Source: CAYRDC01 sp964422925
GTDB taxonomy: Bacteria > Bacteroidota > Bacteroidia > Chitinophagales > S012-47
DNA length: 64,000 nt
NCBI GenBank assembly: GCA_964422925.1
Contig: CAYRDC010000001.1
Span: 124,001-188,000, forward strand
Direction of reading: 5' to 3'
The notes beneath the pieces were generated by a model. It was not told where the DNA came from, did not search any database, and worked only from the letters and a program-made list of their open reading frames with translations. Both the position numbers and the translations under genes were made by a program. Of this stretch, positions 26,263 to 35,682 are shown one piece after another. How positions within the stretch are numbered: the stretch's first letter is position 1; each line of letters starts with the position of its first letter.

Positions 26263-27237
26263 CTACCGCACAATAAACAAATATCCAAGATAACCGGCAT
26301 AAAACACAAGCAAGAGAATTCCATTGGCCCTTGAAACTTTTTTATCTGCTGACATGGCCCAAAAGGCAAGCGTGGCCAGCAGCATGACCGGAAGGCTGAA
26401 ATACAGAATCCCCGCTGGAACCGGCAGACTACTGAACATTCCCGGCAAGCCCATAACAACCAATGTGTTGAAGATGTTGCTACCGATAATGTTCCCGGTA
26501 ATGATATTTACATTGTTCCGCCTGGCTGCGGCAATACTAACTGCCAGCTCCGGAAGAGATGTGCCCAGGGCTACTGCCGTAAGGGCAATCAGTTCAGTAC
26601 CCACTGAGAGCTGCCTGGCTAATTCAATGACCGCAGTAATGGTATATTTTGACCCGAAATAAATCCCCGCGATAAAAACCACCAGCCAAACCCACTGCCC
26701 GATACCGGATTTGGGAGTTATTTTTTGAATTTCGTTTACTTCCGAAGCCAACACGACATTGGACCTGTTGCGCACCATGTAGAAGATATACACAGCAAAC
26801 AGCCCCAGGAAAGCCAGTGCCTCCCACCGCGTGAACACCAAATCAAAAAGAAAAAAAATGAGCACAAGGGCTGATAAAACCAACAAAGGGAAATCCCATT
26901 TCAGGATATTCTTGTCCACGTGATAATTCCGGATCATCAATGCAGATATCCCTATAATAAGCAGGATATTGGTAATATTTGATCCTATTACATTACCCAC
27001 CACTATTTCACCGGAATGCCTAGCTACGGCAAAGAAGGAAGCGCCCAGTTCCGGAAGAGAGGTGCCCATAGCCACAATGGTAATGCCGATTACAAACGAC
27101 CGGATTCCGAGGCCTCTTCCAATATGTTCCGCTGTAACTATAAACCGGTTGGATGAAAACACCAGTAAGGCAAGCGCTCCGGCAAAAACCAAAATCCACA
27201 TAAGCGCTCCGGTCATTTTTTTCTTAGTTTTCGGCAC
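26263..27237 (-). CDS. Calcium/sodium antiporter (CaCA family, YrbG-like)
   Basis: A polytopic inner-membrane cation exchanger of 317-324 residues. Both alpha repeats are clear: GTSLPELGASFFAVARHS with GNVIGSNITNILL in the first half, and GTSLPELAVSIAAARRNN with GNIIGSNIFNTLV in the second. This internal duplication is diagnostic of CaCA exchangers, which expel Ca2+ using Na+ or H+. The longest frame starts with GTG at 27237; an ATG at 27216 (MTGALMWIL) is an equally good or better start and yields a typical YrbG N-terminus. Confidence 0.93.
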   Translation of the reverse strand: MPKTKKKMTGALMWILVFAGALALLVFSSNRFIVTAEHIGRGLGIRSFVIGITIVAMGTSLPELGASFFAVARHSGEIVVGNVIGSNITNILLIIGISALMIRNYHVDKNILKWDFPLLVLSALVLIFFLFDLVFTRWEALAFLGLFAVYIFYMVRNRSNVVLASEVNEIQKITPKSGIGQWVWLVVFIAGIYFGSKYTITAVIELARQLSVGTELIALTAVALGTSLPELAVSIAAARRNNVNIITGNIIGSNIFNTLVVMGLPGMFSSLPVPAGILYFSLPVMLLATLAFWAMSADKKVSRANGILLLVFYAGYLGYLFIVR

Positions 27238-27295
27238 AAATTACATGGAATTCGGAAGATTTCCGTTGTATCTTTTACAAAGAATAATTTAACGC

Positions 27296-27538
27296 ATGAA
27301 TGCCAAATCCATTTTTTACCTTTTCCTGGTCATATTCATGTATGTCTTCCTGTTCGTCCTGGCGCTGGTTGTTGTGGGTGTCTTGGCACAACGCCTGAAG
27401 CTGGACCGCTGGTTTACCAGTGATCGTCAGCTAAACCTGTTCATATTTGTGGTGGCTGCTTCGTTGTATGTGGTGGTAATCCTGCTGTTTTTTATAGATT
27501 GGGCCCGCCTCATGCTTGAATCAGCAGGTTGGATTTAA
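27296..27538 (+). CDS. Small two-helix membrane protein
   Basis: 80 residues with two strongly hydrophobic segments (about 7-30 and 48-68), separated by a basic/polar loop (QRLKLDRWFTSDRQLN). No recognisable domain. It is divergent from the antiporter gene and convergent with korB (21-nt gap), so it is a single-gene unit. TATCTTTT 20 nt before the ATG resembles a -7 box. Clean codon usage and a compact membrane topology support a real gene, but the function is unknown. Confidence 0.65.
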   Translation: MNAKSIFYLFLVIFMYVFLFVLALVVVGVLAQRLKLDRWFTSDRQLNLFIFVVAASLYVVVILLFFIDWARLMLESAGWI

Positions 27539-27559
27539 TAACAAATGTACCAGAGAACC

Positions 27560-28588
27560 TTACTTAATAGTCCAGGTTGCCTTACCGGCAATCAGTTTAT
27601 CCAGGTTTCCTTTGCCAAAGCGTTTAACAGCCTCTTCAATCTGGTCGTTTAGCAATTGTTCATAGGTAGGCCTCTGGCCTTCATAAATGACTCCAAAGGG
27701 CCGGGGCAGGGCATTCTCATCTTTCGGATCGTCAAAAAACCGGACTAAAACCTGTGCTTTACAAATGTCGTACTCATTGTGAATCCACAAATCATCCGGT
27801 GAATATCCATCCTCGAGCTTTACAACTTGAGGGCGCATCCCGTCCAACCGGATTCCCAATTCATGGTTTTCACCAAAAGTCAGGGGCCGGTCATGTTCAA
27901 GATACAAAGCATGTCGCGGTTTGGAGTCTTTTTCAGTATAAGCAAAAAAGGCTCCGTGGTTGAAAATGTTGCAGTTCTGATAAATTTCAATAAAAGAGGT
28001 ACCCGCATGGGCATGGGCTCTTTTGAGTATTCCCTGCAAATGTTTGGGATTCCGGTCAATGCAGCGGGCAACAAAGGTACCGTCTGCCCCCAAGGCCAGG
28101 GCCACCGGGTTAAAGGGATGATCCAACGAGCCCAACGGGGTGGATTTGGTCACTTTCTGTTGCTCTGAAGTGGGGCTGTATTGCCCTTTGGTAAGACCGT
28201 AAATCTGGTTGTTGAACAACAGAATATTCATATCAAAGTTCCTCCGCAGGGCATGAATCAGGTGATTGCCTCCGATGGCCAGGGCGTCTCCATCCCCGGT
28301 GACTACCCAAACGCTCAGGTCAGGATTCACTGCCTTTAAACCGGAAGCTATGGCCGGAGCCCGCCCGTGAATGGAGTGCATTCCAAAGGTATTCACGTAA
28401 TATGGAAACCGTGAGGAACAACCGATTCCCGATACAATGACAATATTTTCCCGGAGCACTTCCAACTGGGGCAAAACGGTTTGAACCATTTTCAAAATGG
28501 CATAATCCCCACAACCGGGGCACCAGCGAACATCCTGTTCGGTTTCAAAATCCTTGGGGGTCAGGACAGGGGCTTGCAAATCAGACAT
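27560..28588 (-). CDS. korB: 2-oxoacid:ferredoxin oxidoreductase, beta subunit
   Basis: A 342-residue thiamine diphosphate subunit. CPGCGDYAILKMVQ near residue 23 holds the first cluster cysteines. GDGDALAIGGNH and the downstream NNQIYGLTKGQYSPTS form the TPP/Mg2+ motif. It pairs with the gamma-alpha subunit encoded immediately upstream (19-nt gap) to oxidise 2-oxoglutarate or a similar 2-oxoacid to the acyl-CoA with reduction of ferredoxin. The two-subunit arrangement matches KorAB of Bacteroidota. Substrate choice between 2-oxoglutarate, pyruvate and branched 2-oxoacids is not proven by sequence. Confidence 0.94.
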   Translation of the reverse strand: MSDLQAPVLTPKDFETEQDVRWCPGCGDYAILKMVQTVLPQLEVLRENIVIVSGIGCSSRFPYYVNTFGMHSIHGRAPAIASGLKAVNPDLSVWVVTGDGDALAIGGNHLIHALRRNFDMNILLFNNQIYGLTKGQYSPTSEQQKVTKSTPLGSLDHPFNPVALALGADGTFVARCIDRNPKHLQGILKRAHAHAGTSFIEIYQNCNIFNHGAFFAYTEKDSKPRHALYLEHDRPLTFGENHELGIRLDGMRPQVVKLEDGYSPDDLWIHNEYDICKAQVLVRFFDDPKDENALPRPFGVIYEGQRPTYEQLLNDQIEEAVKRFGKGNLDKLIAGKATWTIK

Positions 28589-28607
28589 GATAGTAAATTG
28601 GGCTTGT

Positions 28608-30455
28608 TCAAGCGTTAATTATCTCTTCAATTTTACTGCGAATCTCTTGCAGGGTAAAAGGTATGCCCTGTATCTTGTTGTAAGCAACGACCGGAACGGA
28701 AAAATGGTCTCTGAGAATTCTGACCAATTGGCCGTTATTCATTTCCGGAACCAGCACCTTTTCATACCGGCTGATAATTTCTCCAAGATTCCTGGGAAAT
28801 GGGTTTATATATCTCAAGTGGGCATGTCCAATACCACGAATTCCTTCTTCATGCATATCGCGCACCACGGACCGTATGGGGCCATAGGTTGAACCCCAGC
28901 CGATTACCAGTAGCTTACCGGATTCATCACCCTCTTCAATTTGCTGTTCCGGGATGTAGTTGGCAATCCGCTCAATCTTTTCCTGGCGAAGCTTAACCAT
29001 GTCCTCATGATTTTGCGGGTCATAGGAAACATTACCGGTCAGGTTTTCTTTTTCCAGCCCTCCAATCCGGTGTTCCAGCCCTTTGGTTCCGGGAATAGCC
29101 CAGGGCCTCGCCAGTTTTTCATCGCGCACATACGGATAAAACCGTTCATTTCCATTGTTAAGTGGCTTGGCAAATACCGGCTTTATGGGTGGCAAATCAG
29201 CCATTTTCGGAAACCGCCAGGGTTCTGAGCCGTTAGCCAGGTAACCATCTGACAGCATGATGACAGGCGTCATGTGCTCAATGGCAATCCGGCAGGCTTC
29301 AAAGGCAATGTCAAAGCAATCCGTTGGGGATTGTGCGGCCAGTATGGGCACGGGGCTTTCACCGTTTCTGCCCCAATAGGCCTGCATAAGGTCAGCCTGT
29401 TCGGTTTTGGTAGGCATACCGGTTGAAGGACCGGCCCTTTGTACATTGATGATCACCAGTGGAAGTTCGAGCATTACAGCCAACCCGATGGCTTCGCTTT
29501 TCAAAGCAAACCCAGGGCCTGAGGTGGTTGTCACAGCTAGGTGGCCACCAAAAGAAGCGCCAATAGCCGAGCTTACTGCAGCTATTTCATCCTCTGCCTG
29601 AAAAGCCCGGACTCCATACTGCTTTTTAGCTGCTAATTCATGCAAAATATCAGATGCCGGGGTTATGGGATAAGAGCCCAGATACAAAGGCAACCCGGCT
29701 TTTTCCGAAGCTGCCAGCAAACCATAGCTGGTGGCCACATTTCCCATAATTCCCCGGTAAGTGCCCGGAGGCAGATCAGCAGGGTCAACCTTAAACCGGA
29801 CGGAAAAGGTATCGGTGGTTACTCCGAAATTATAACCCGCTTTCAACACTTTAATGTTGGCTCTGAGAAGTTCCGGTTTTTTAGCAAATTTTTCCTTAAG
29901 AAAAGCAATGGTACTGTCCAGCTTCCGGTCGTACATCCAGAAGAGGAAACCCAGGACAAACATATTTTTGGAACGGTCCCTTTCCTTGATCCCCAGGCTG
30001 CTGTCATTCAATACTTCACGGGTTAGTTTGGTGATGTCAATGGCAATCAGCCGGTAATTATCAAGGCTTCCGTCTTCCAGTGGATTTTCCTGGTAACCTG
30101 CCAGCCTGAGGTTTCTTTTGTCAAAACCCGAATTATTTACAATGATGACTCCATGCTTTTTCAAATACGGCAGGTTTATTTTCAGGGCTGCCGCGTTCAT
30201 GGCTACCAGGACATCGATTTCATCGCCCGGGGTAAAAATATCTTCACTGCTGAATTGAATCTGAAACCCACTGACTCCGGCCAAGGTTCCCTGTGGAGCG
30301 CGAATCTCAGCCGGATAATCCGGGAAAGTCACAATGTCTGATCCGGTTAAAGCGGTATTGCTTGAAAACTGGTTGCCCGTCAGCTGCATTCCGTCCCCTG
30401 AATCTCCGGCAAACTTGATAACGATGCGGGTCTTTTCCTGAATGGTTGGGCTCAT
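28608..30455 (-). CDS. korA: 2-oxoacid:ferredoxin oxidoreductase, fused gamma-alpha subunit
   Basis: 615 residues. The gamma domain is N-terminal (residues 10-190: KFAGDSGDGMQLTGNQF, then FPDYPAEIRAPQGTLAG). The alpha domain begins near 225 (GNVATSYGLLAASEKAGLPL and YPITPASDIL) and carries the CoA- and TPP-contacting regions. No extra ferredoxin domain is fused. Together with korB it completes a two-gene enzyme that may run the reductive or oxidative 2-oxoglutarate step. TACTTTTG upstream on the minus strand is a good -7 box. Confidence 0.94.
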   Translation of the reverse strand: MSPTIQEKTRIVIKFAGDSGDGMQLTGNQFSSNTALTGSDIVTFPDYPAEIRAPQGTLAGVSGFQIQFSSEDIFTPGDEIDVLVAMNAAALKINLPYLKKHGVIIVNNSGFDKRNLRLAGYQENPLEDGSLDNYRLIAIDITKLTREVLNDSSLGIKERDRSKNMFVLGFLFWMYDRKLDSTIAFLKEKFAKKPELLRANIKVLKAGYNFGVTTDTFSVRFKVDPADLPPGTYRGIMGNVATSYGLLAASEKAGLPLYLGSYPITPASDILHELAAKKQYGVRAFQAEDEIAAVSSAIGASFGGHLAVTTTSGPGFALKSEAIGLAVMLELPLVIINVQRAGPSTGMPTKTEQADLMQAYWGRNGESPVPILAAQSPTDCFDIAFEACRIAIEHMTPVIMLSDGYLANGSEPWRFPKMADLPPIKPVFAKPLNNGNERFYPYVRDEKLARPWAIPGTKGLEHRIGGLEKENLTGNVSYDPQNHEDMVKLRQEKIERIANYIPEQQIEEGDESGKLLVIGWGSTYGPIRSVVRDMHEEGIRGIGHAHLRYINPFPRNLGEIISRYEKVLVPEMNNGQLVRILRDHFSVPVVAYNKIQGIPFTLQEIRSKIEEIINA

Positions 30456-30484
30456 TGCATATGAGTTAAATCAAAATAGGGGTA

Positions 30485-30492
30485 CAAAAGTA
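30485..30492 (-). promoter_or_regulatory. -7 box (TACTTTTG) upstream of korA
   Basis: An exact TAnnTTTG match on the minus strand, ending 29 nt before the korA ATG at 30455. No clear TTTG at the -33 distance. Confidence 0.5.
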
Positions 30493-30533
30493 CGAATTTT
30501 AATACCCGTAAACTTGCCCCTCTAACAATTATT

Positions 30534-32432
30534 TTAATAGGCTCGTTCATTTTTCCCTTGTATATAATGGACAAAAGCCCGGTTAACCACCCGATTGCCT
30601 CCCGGTGTAGGATAATTTCCTGAAAAATACCAGTCTCCGGTATGGCCGGGGACAGCCTGGTGCAGATTTTCCAGGGTTTGATAAATCACCTTCACTTCGG
30701 CAAACATGTGACTGGGCTTCACAATCCGGGCAATCTCCCGGGATATCTCATCATATTCAAAAGGCTCGTACAGGGCTTTCACTTCATTTTTTATTTGCTC
30801 TACCGGCCGTTCCAGCGATTCCTTGCAACGGTGATAGATCTCTTCCAACAGGGAATCCATTCCCCTTTTTTTGACCAGGGATACAGCCGCGCGGAAAGCG
30901 ACAAACTCACCAAGCCGTGACATATCAATTCCATAACAATCAGGATACCGAATCTGTGGCGCGGAAGACACCACTACGATTTTTTTAGGCTCCAACCGGT
31001 CCAGAATGGACAATATGCTTTGCTGCAAGGTTGTGCCTCTTACAATAGAGTCATCAATGATGACCAGGTTGTCTTCATGGGGGACTACAGAGCCGTAGGT
31101 TATATCATATACATGGGAAACCAATTCATCGCGCGATTGGTCCTGTGTAATAAAGGTACGCAGTTTTACATCCTTCATGGCCACTTTTTCAATCCGCACT
31201 TTGCGCTCGAGTATTTTAAGTATTTGCTCTTTAGAAAGCTTTCCGGGATTTTTCAATGCTTCCGCCTGCTGGCCGGTGAGCCATTTGTCCAAAGCTTCCA
31301 GCATACCGAAAAAGGCAACCTCAGCCGTATTGGGAATAAAGGAAAAGACGGTGTGTTCCAGGTCATAATCCACTTCTTTCAGTATGCGGGGCATTAATAA
31401 CTGCCCCAATCTTTTCCTTTCCCGGTAAATATCCGGGTCAGTGCCTCTTGAAAAATATATTCTTTCAAAGCTGCAGGAAGTCCTTTTGCGGGATTTTAAT
31501 ATTTCGGGCAGGTTTACTGAACCGTCTTTTTTAACCACCAGGGCATGGCCGGGCGGTATTTCCTGCAAATTCCTGGCAGATACATTCATGCAAGTCAGGA
31601 TAGCCGGGCGTTCGGAAGCGGCCACTACCACTTCCTCGCTGGCATAAAACCAGGCTGGCCGGATGCCGTTCGGATCGCGCATTACAAAGGCATCCCCGTT
31701 GCCTATCATGCCCACCATGGTATAGCCTCCGTCAAAATCGCGGGCGGCCCGGTGCAGAATTCGCTGTAAGTCCAATTCACGCGAAATAATTTCGGTTAGC
31801 TGGCGATTGGAATATCCTTCCGGTTTGTATTTGTCAAATATCCGCTGGTTTTCCTCATCCAGAAAATGGCCGATTTTTTCCTGTACCGTCACCGTGTCCG
31901 ACTTTTCTTTCGGGTGCTGGCCAAGGCTTACCAATTGGTTAAACAGGTCATCCACATTGGTGAGATTAAAATTACCTGCCAGCACCAGGTTACGGGTCAT
32001 CCAGTTGTTCTGCCGCAAAAAAGGATGAACGGTTTCCAAGGTATTCTCTCCATGCGTCCCGTACCGTAAATGGCCCAGCAATACTTCTCCCACAAAAGGC
32101 AGGTTTTGTTTCAGCCAATCCGCCTTGAAGGGACGGCCGGGATACATTCGTTCGAGTTCATGAAAGGGTTGATATATCTTCTCAAAAATATCCTTGATGG
32201 GCTGGCTACTGTTGCTTCTCTCCCGGCTGATATATTTGCTGCCGGGCGGCATATCCAGCTTAATAACAGCAACCCCGGCTCCGTCCTGACCGCGGTTGTG
32301 CTGCTTCTCCATGAGCAGATATAATTTATTCAGGCCGTAAAGGGGCGTACCATACTTTTCCTCGTAATATGACAGGGGCTTCAGCAGGCGGATTAGAACA
32401 ATTCCGCACTCGTGTTTGATCACCTCACTCAT
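30534..32432 (-). CDS. Long PurF-like amidophosphoribosyltransferase
   Basis: A 632-residue class II glutamine amidotransferase plus phosphoribosyltransferase. The nucleophile is C9 in HECGIV, so an eight-residue propeptide would have to be removed. HLRYGTHGENTLETVHPF and GNFNL are the glutaminase motifs. VIIDDSIVRGTT (about residue 475) is the PRPP loop. Standard PurF is near 470-510 residues; the extra length is partly an early insertion (residues 60-110) and partly a region around 380-440 (ALDKWLTGQQAEALKN). Such long homologues occur in Bacteroidota beside a normal PurF. Whether this one makes phosphoribosylamine for purines or a different amidotransfer product is open. Confidence 0.88.
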   Translation of the reverse strand: MSEVIKHECGIVLIRLLKPLSYYEEKYGTPLYGLNKLYLLMEKQHNRGQDGAGVAVIKLDMPPGSKYISRERSNSSQPIKDIFEKIYQPFHELERMYPGRPFKADWLKQNLPFVGEVLLGHLRYGTHGENTLETVHPFLRQNNWMTRNLVLAGNFNLTNVDDLFNQLVSLGQHPKEKSDTVTVQEKIGHFLDEENQRIFDKYKPEGYSNRQLTEIISRELDLQRILHRAARDFDGGYTMVGMIGNGDAFVMRDPNGIRPAWFYASEEVVVAASERPAILTCMNVSARNLQEIPPGHALVVKKDGSVNLPEILKSRKRTSCSFERIYFSRGTDPDIYRERKRLGQLLMPRILKEVDYDLEHTVFSFIPNTAEVAFFGMLEALDKWLTGQQAEALKNPGKLSKEQILKILERKVRIEKVAMKDVKLRTFITQDQSRDELVSHVYDITYGSVVPHEDNLVIIDDSIVRGTTLQQSILSILDRLEPKKIVVVSSAPQIRYPDCYGIDMSRLGEFVAFRAAVSLVKKRGMDSLLEEIYHRCKESLERPVEQIKNEVKALYEPFEYDEISREIARIVKPSHMFAEVKVIYQTLENLHQAVPGHTGDWYFSGNYPTPGGNRVVNRAFVHYIQGKNERAY

Positions 32433-32449
32433 GGATGGGTGCTAAAATG

Positions 32450-32457
32450 CAAAGGTA
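32450..32457 (-). promoter_or_regulatory. -7 box (TACCTTTG) upstream of the PurF-like gene
   Basis: An exact TAnnTTTG match on the minus strand, 17 nt before the ATG at 32432. Identical to the boxes before radA and the beta-helix lipoprotein gene. Confidence 0.55.
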
Positions 32458-32482
32458 TGAATTTCATGCCTCAAAAGACTTT

Positions 32483-33448
32483 TCAAAGCAGTTGTTTAAT
32501 AAGTTCGTCTACGCTAAGGTTTTCAGCCTCCGCTTTATAATTACGCACAATCCGGTGGCGCAATATCGGTAAAGCCACCGCTTGTACATCTTCTATGTCC
32601 GGTGAGTATTTCCCATGAATCACCGCATGGCATTTAGCCCCAAGCACCAAGTACTGTGAGGCCCTTGGCCCGGCTCCCCAAACCAGGTAATTATTCACAA
32701 CATCCGGAGCGCCCGGCAAATTGGGACGGGTTTTCGCTGCCAACCGGACAGCGTATTCCATCACATTGTCAGAAACCGGTATTTTCCGTACAAGGTGCTG
32801 AAAATAGCGGATTTCCTCTGCGTCCAGAAGTTTTTCCAAGTGTACGATCAGGTCGGTGGTGGTTGTCTTTACAATCTCCATTTCTTCCTCAAAAGAAGGA
32901 TAATCAACCGTTATGCTGAACATGAAACGATCAAGTTGTGCTTCCGGCAGGGGATAGGTTCCCTCCTGCTCGATGGGGTTTTGGGTGGCGAGCACAAAAA
33001 ACGGAAGGTCAAGCACGTGTCTTTCACCGGAAACGGTTACCGACTTTTCCTGCATGGCTTCCAGCAAGGCGGCTTGTGTTTTGGGTGGGGTCCGGTTTAT
33101 TTCGTCCGCCAGTACGATGTTGGCAAATATGGGTCCCTTGTTAAAAACAAATTTTCTTTCTGAATCCAATATCTCCGTGCCGGTGATATCAGAAGGCATT
33201 AAATCAGGGGTGAACTGAATACGCTTAAAACTTAAATGAAGCGCATCGGCAATGGTATGCACCAGGAGGGTTTTGGCCAGTCCGGGCACACCGATCAGCA
33301 AACTGTGTCCATTGCAGAAAATACTGATCAGAACAAAATCCACTACCTGATCCTGACCTACGATTACTTTGGCAATTTCGGATTTAAGTTTCCGGTATCG
33401 ATCGGCCAGAAAATCTATGGCTTCAACATCCGAAGAAAATGTTTTCAT
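32483..33448 (-). CDS. MoxR-family AAA+ ATPase
   Basis: A 321-residue MoxR ATPase. Walker A is GVPGLAKT, Walker B IVLADEINR, followed by the family pore/arm region (PPKTQAALLEAMQEK) and sensor ATQNPIEQEGTYPLPEAQ. MoxR proteins act as chaperone-like ATPases, often with a VWA partner; no VWA gene is adjacent here. The gene follows the SurA-like gene by 9 nt, suggesting a link to envelope protein folding. It is distinct from the second moxR at the head of the bat cluster (55278-56279). Confidence 0.94.
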   Translation of the reverse strand: MKTFSSDVEAIDFLADRYRKLKSEIAKVIVGQDQVVDFVLISIFCNGHSLLIGVPGLAKTLLVHTIADALHLSFKRIQFTPDLMPSDITGTEILDSERKFVFNKGPIFANIVLADEINRTPPKTQAALLEAMQEKSVTVSGERHVLDLPFFVLATQNPIEQEGTYPLPEAQLDRFMFSITVDYPSFEEEMEIVKTTTTDLIVHLEKLLDAEEIRYFQHLVRKIPVSDNVMEYAVRLAAKTRPNLPGAPDVVNNYLVWGAGPRASQYLVLGAKCHAVIHGKYSPDIEDVQAVALPILRHRIVRNYKAEAENLSVDELIKQLL

Positions 33449-33457
33449 AACAGTTTT

Positions 33458-34810
33458 TTACTCAGGTTCCTGCATCCATTTTTTCAGGATCTTACAGGAA
33501 TTGTATTCCGGGTCGATGCGCACGTAGGTTTTACGGATCCTGTGCTGCATCCATTCCTTCATAACCTGGTCTTTTTTTGCATTCAGGGCTGCGGCCTGGA
33601 TGCGGGAGTAATCATCTTCCAGGTTTGCCTTATGAGGAGGTTTTTCATTTTTCAGGTAAATGATACGAAACCCGTCTTTCTGCCGGTAATCTTTATAAAC
33701 AACCGGTTTGGAAAACTCTCCTGTTTTCATGGTATCGATCAGGAAAGGCAGTTCCTGGTCATAGGTTCCCAACTGGTCAATTTCAAACCAGGTATCACCC
33801 GTTTGCTGGTTTACCAGCATACCAAGCGTATTTTTTGTGGTCTCATCATCGCTGTATTTTTTTACCGCATTGTCAAAGTCAATGATACCGTCCACAAGCA
33901 ATTGACGCACGCTGTCGGCCAGTTGGCGGGTACGCGTATAATCGGCTGTTGTCAGCTTAGGTATAATCAGGATATGCCTTACCTGCACCCGTTCGCCTTT
34001 GCGTTTTAATAACTGGATTATGTGATAGCCAAATTCGGTTTCCACGATATCGGATACCTCTCCTTCCTTGAGCCGGAAGGCAGCGCCTACAAATTCAGGC
34101 GCGTATCCTTCATTCCGGCCAAATTCAGGCAGTTCCCCGTTATTTCTCGCGGAACCCGGATCTTCCGAATACAGATAAGCAAGCAAACCGAAATCCTCCC
34201 CATTCAGAATGCGTTCACGAATGTTCCGGAGCTTGTCTATGGCTTCCTGCCGTTGTTGTTCCGATACTTTGGGCAAAAACACTAGCTGCCCTACCTGTAC
34301 CTCCGCATTAAAATAAGGCAGGCTGTCAGAAGGAATGCTTCGAAAATATTTCTTCACCTCTGCCGGGCTGATAACCACGTCTCCGGTAATTTGATTGCGC
34401 ATCCGCTGGGCCATTAACTGCTCCTTTATGTCATCCCGGAATTCCTCTTTCATTTCCGGAATGCTTTTTTGATAATATTCTTCCAGTTTTTCTTCCGAAC
34501 CCAACAGGGAAACAAAATACCGCATCCTCCGGTCCAGCTCATCATCTACTTCCTCATCTTTTACTTCCACGCTGTCCACTTCTGCCTGGTTCAGCAATAA
34601 TTTCTGGGTAAGCAATTCATTCAGGATCAGACAACGAATATTATCCGGAACCTCACCTTCCTGCTGCATGCGCAGCACTTCCATCTCGATATCCGACATC
34701 AATATCGGCTTATCACCTACAACGGCCACTACTTTATCAATCACCTTCGGCTGGGCGGCCATTTGTAAAACACTTGTAAGCAAGGGTATAATCAGTATGC
34801 GTCTGATCAT
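33458..34810 (-). CDS. SurA-like periplasmic peptidyl-prolyl isomerase
   Basis: 450 residues with a signal peptide (about 1-19), a SurA N-terminal chaperone domain (KVVAVVGDKPILMSDIEME) and two parvulin domains, about 165-265 and 275-375. The first ends in EFGYHIIQLLKRKG. The second begins VRHILIIPKL and ends in GFRIIYLKNEKPPH. It should assist folding and delivery of outer-membrane proteins. Its ATG overlaps the upstream lipoprotein stop by 4 nt (ATGA). A conserved C-terminal segment (IRKTYVRIDPEY) completes it. Confidence 0.92.
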   Translation of the reverse strand: MIRRILIIPLLTSVLQMAAQPKVIDKVVAVVGDKPILMSDIEMEVLRMQQEGEVPDNIRCLILNELLTQKLLLNQAEVDSVEVKDEEVDDELDRRMRYFVSLLGSEEKLEEYYQKSIPEMKEEFRDDIKEQLMAQRMRNQITGDVVISPAEVKKYFRSIPSDSLPYFNAEVQVGQLVFLPKVSEQQRQEAIDKLRNIRERILNGEDFGLLAYLYSEDPGSARNNGELPEFGRNEGYAPEFVGAAFRLKEGEVSDIVETEFGYHIIQLLKRKGERVQVRHILIIPKLTTADYTRTRQLADSVRQLLVDGIIDFDNAVKKYSDDETTKNTLGMLVNQQTGDTWFEIDQLGTYDQELPFLIDTMKTGEFSKPVVYKDYRQKDGFRIIYLKNEKPPHKANLEDDYSRIQAAALNAKKDQVMKEWMQHRIRKTYVRIDPEYNSCKILKKWMQEPE

Positions 34811-35682
34811 TCTTCTTTCTTGTACATTTCAAAATCATTCCGCCTGGCCGCATCGGTCCGTATCTGCTCCGACAATTCGTTGAGCATTTCCATTTTTCGC
34901 TTGTTCAGGATAATTTTTCGCATAGTTTCACGGACATAACTTAACGGGGCGGTTTTGCCCTTTATTTTCAGGTCGAGCAAATATACCATAAACAGGCCGG
35001 TACTGTCTTTATATTCCACCAAACCTGTCTGCCGGCTTTTTATCAGGTGTAATACGGGGTCCGGCAGATTCTTACGCAAAACCTCCTCATCAAACCAAAG
35101 GCTGTCGTTCAGATTATACCGCCTGGCATGCCGGATGGCAAATAATTGTAAGCGGTCAAGGTAATCGGGATTATCGCTTTTTATCCAAATTTTTAAAGAA
35201 TCCTGCCGGGGCGGTTCGGGTGGCAGTATCAGGTAACGCAGGCGAATAATGTTTTTCTCCAGCTGAAAATTGTCCGCGTGGTCCTGGTACCATGCCTGAA
35301 TCATCGAAGCCGGGACGGCAGTGTCCAAGTGCTGGTTGATGTATTGGGTCTGATAGGTATAGATCAGCAGCGACTGCCGGTAATCCTCAACCTGTTTTTC
35401 AATATCATCCAAACGCTCCGGCAAGTTCTTTTCTGCATACCGGAGCAGCAGGCGCTGGTTAATCCAGTTGTTAATGTATTCGTTTACCAGGCGCATGCTG
35501 TCTTCCGGACTTTGCCCCGAAAGTCCCAGACCTTTTATATCCTGCTCGTACAGGTAATCGTCATACACACGGGCAATAGCTGTGCCTTTAGGTTTTTCTT
35601 CCCGTGGCTGAAAATATGTACAAGCCCCGAGCAAAAGAATCAGGAGACAAATCCCCGGTAGTATGGCTGGCTTACCGGTCAA
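34807..35682 (-). CDS. SurA-N-like lipoprotein without an evident parvulin active domain
   Basis: A 291-residue predicted lipoprotein (LLGAC, C21). It has a SurA-like N-terminal helical region (EYINNWINQRLLLRYAEKNL) and an elongated C-terminal part, but I do not see the GYHII/HILI hallmarks of a working parvulin domain. A chaperone-only role beside the two PPIases is inferred. The only suitable start is TTG at 35682, which overlaps the TGA of the upstream gene (ATTGA), so translation is probably by re-initiation. Confidence 0.8.
   Translation of the reverse strand: MTGKPAILPGICLLILLLGACTYFQPREEKPKGTAIARVYDDYLYEQDIKGLGLSGQSPEDSMRLVNEYINNWINQRLLLRYAEKNLPERLDDIEKQVEDYRQSLLIYTYQTQYINQHLDTAVPASMIQAWYQDHADNFQLEKNIIRLRYLILPPEPPRQDSLKIWIKSDNPDYLDRLQLFAIRHARRYNLNDSLWFDEEVLRKNLPDPVLHLIKSRQTGLVEYKDSTGLFMVYLLDLKIKGKTAPLSYVRETMRKIILNKRKMEMLNELSEQIRTDAARRNDFEMYKKEE

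Noticed and set aside
34807..35682. Treating the SurA-like lipoprotein as a broken PPIase (pseudogene)
   Set aside because: The frame is open, has a lipobox and coupled start, and has no internal stop; absence of a parvulin domain more likely reflects a chaperone-only protein.
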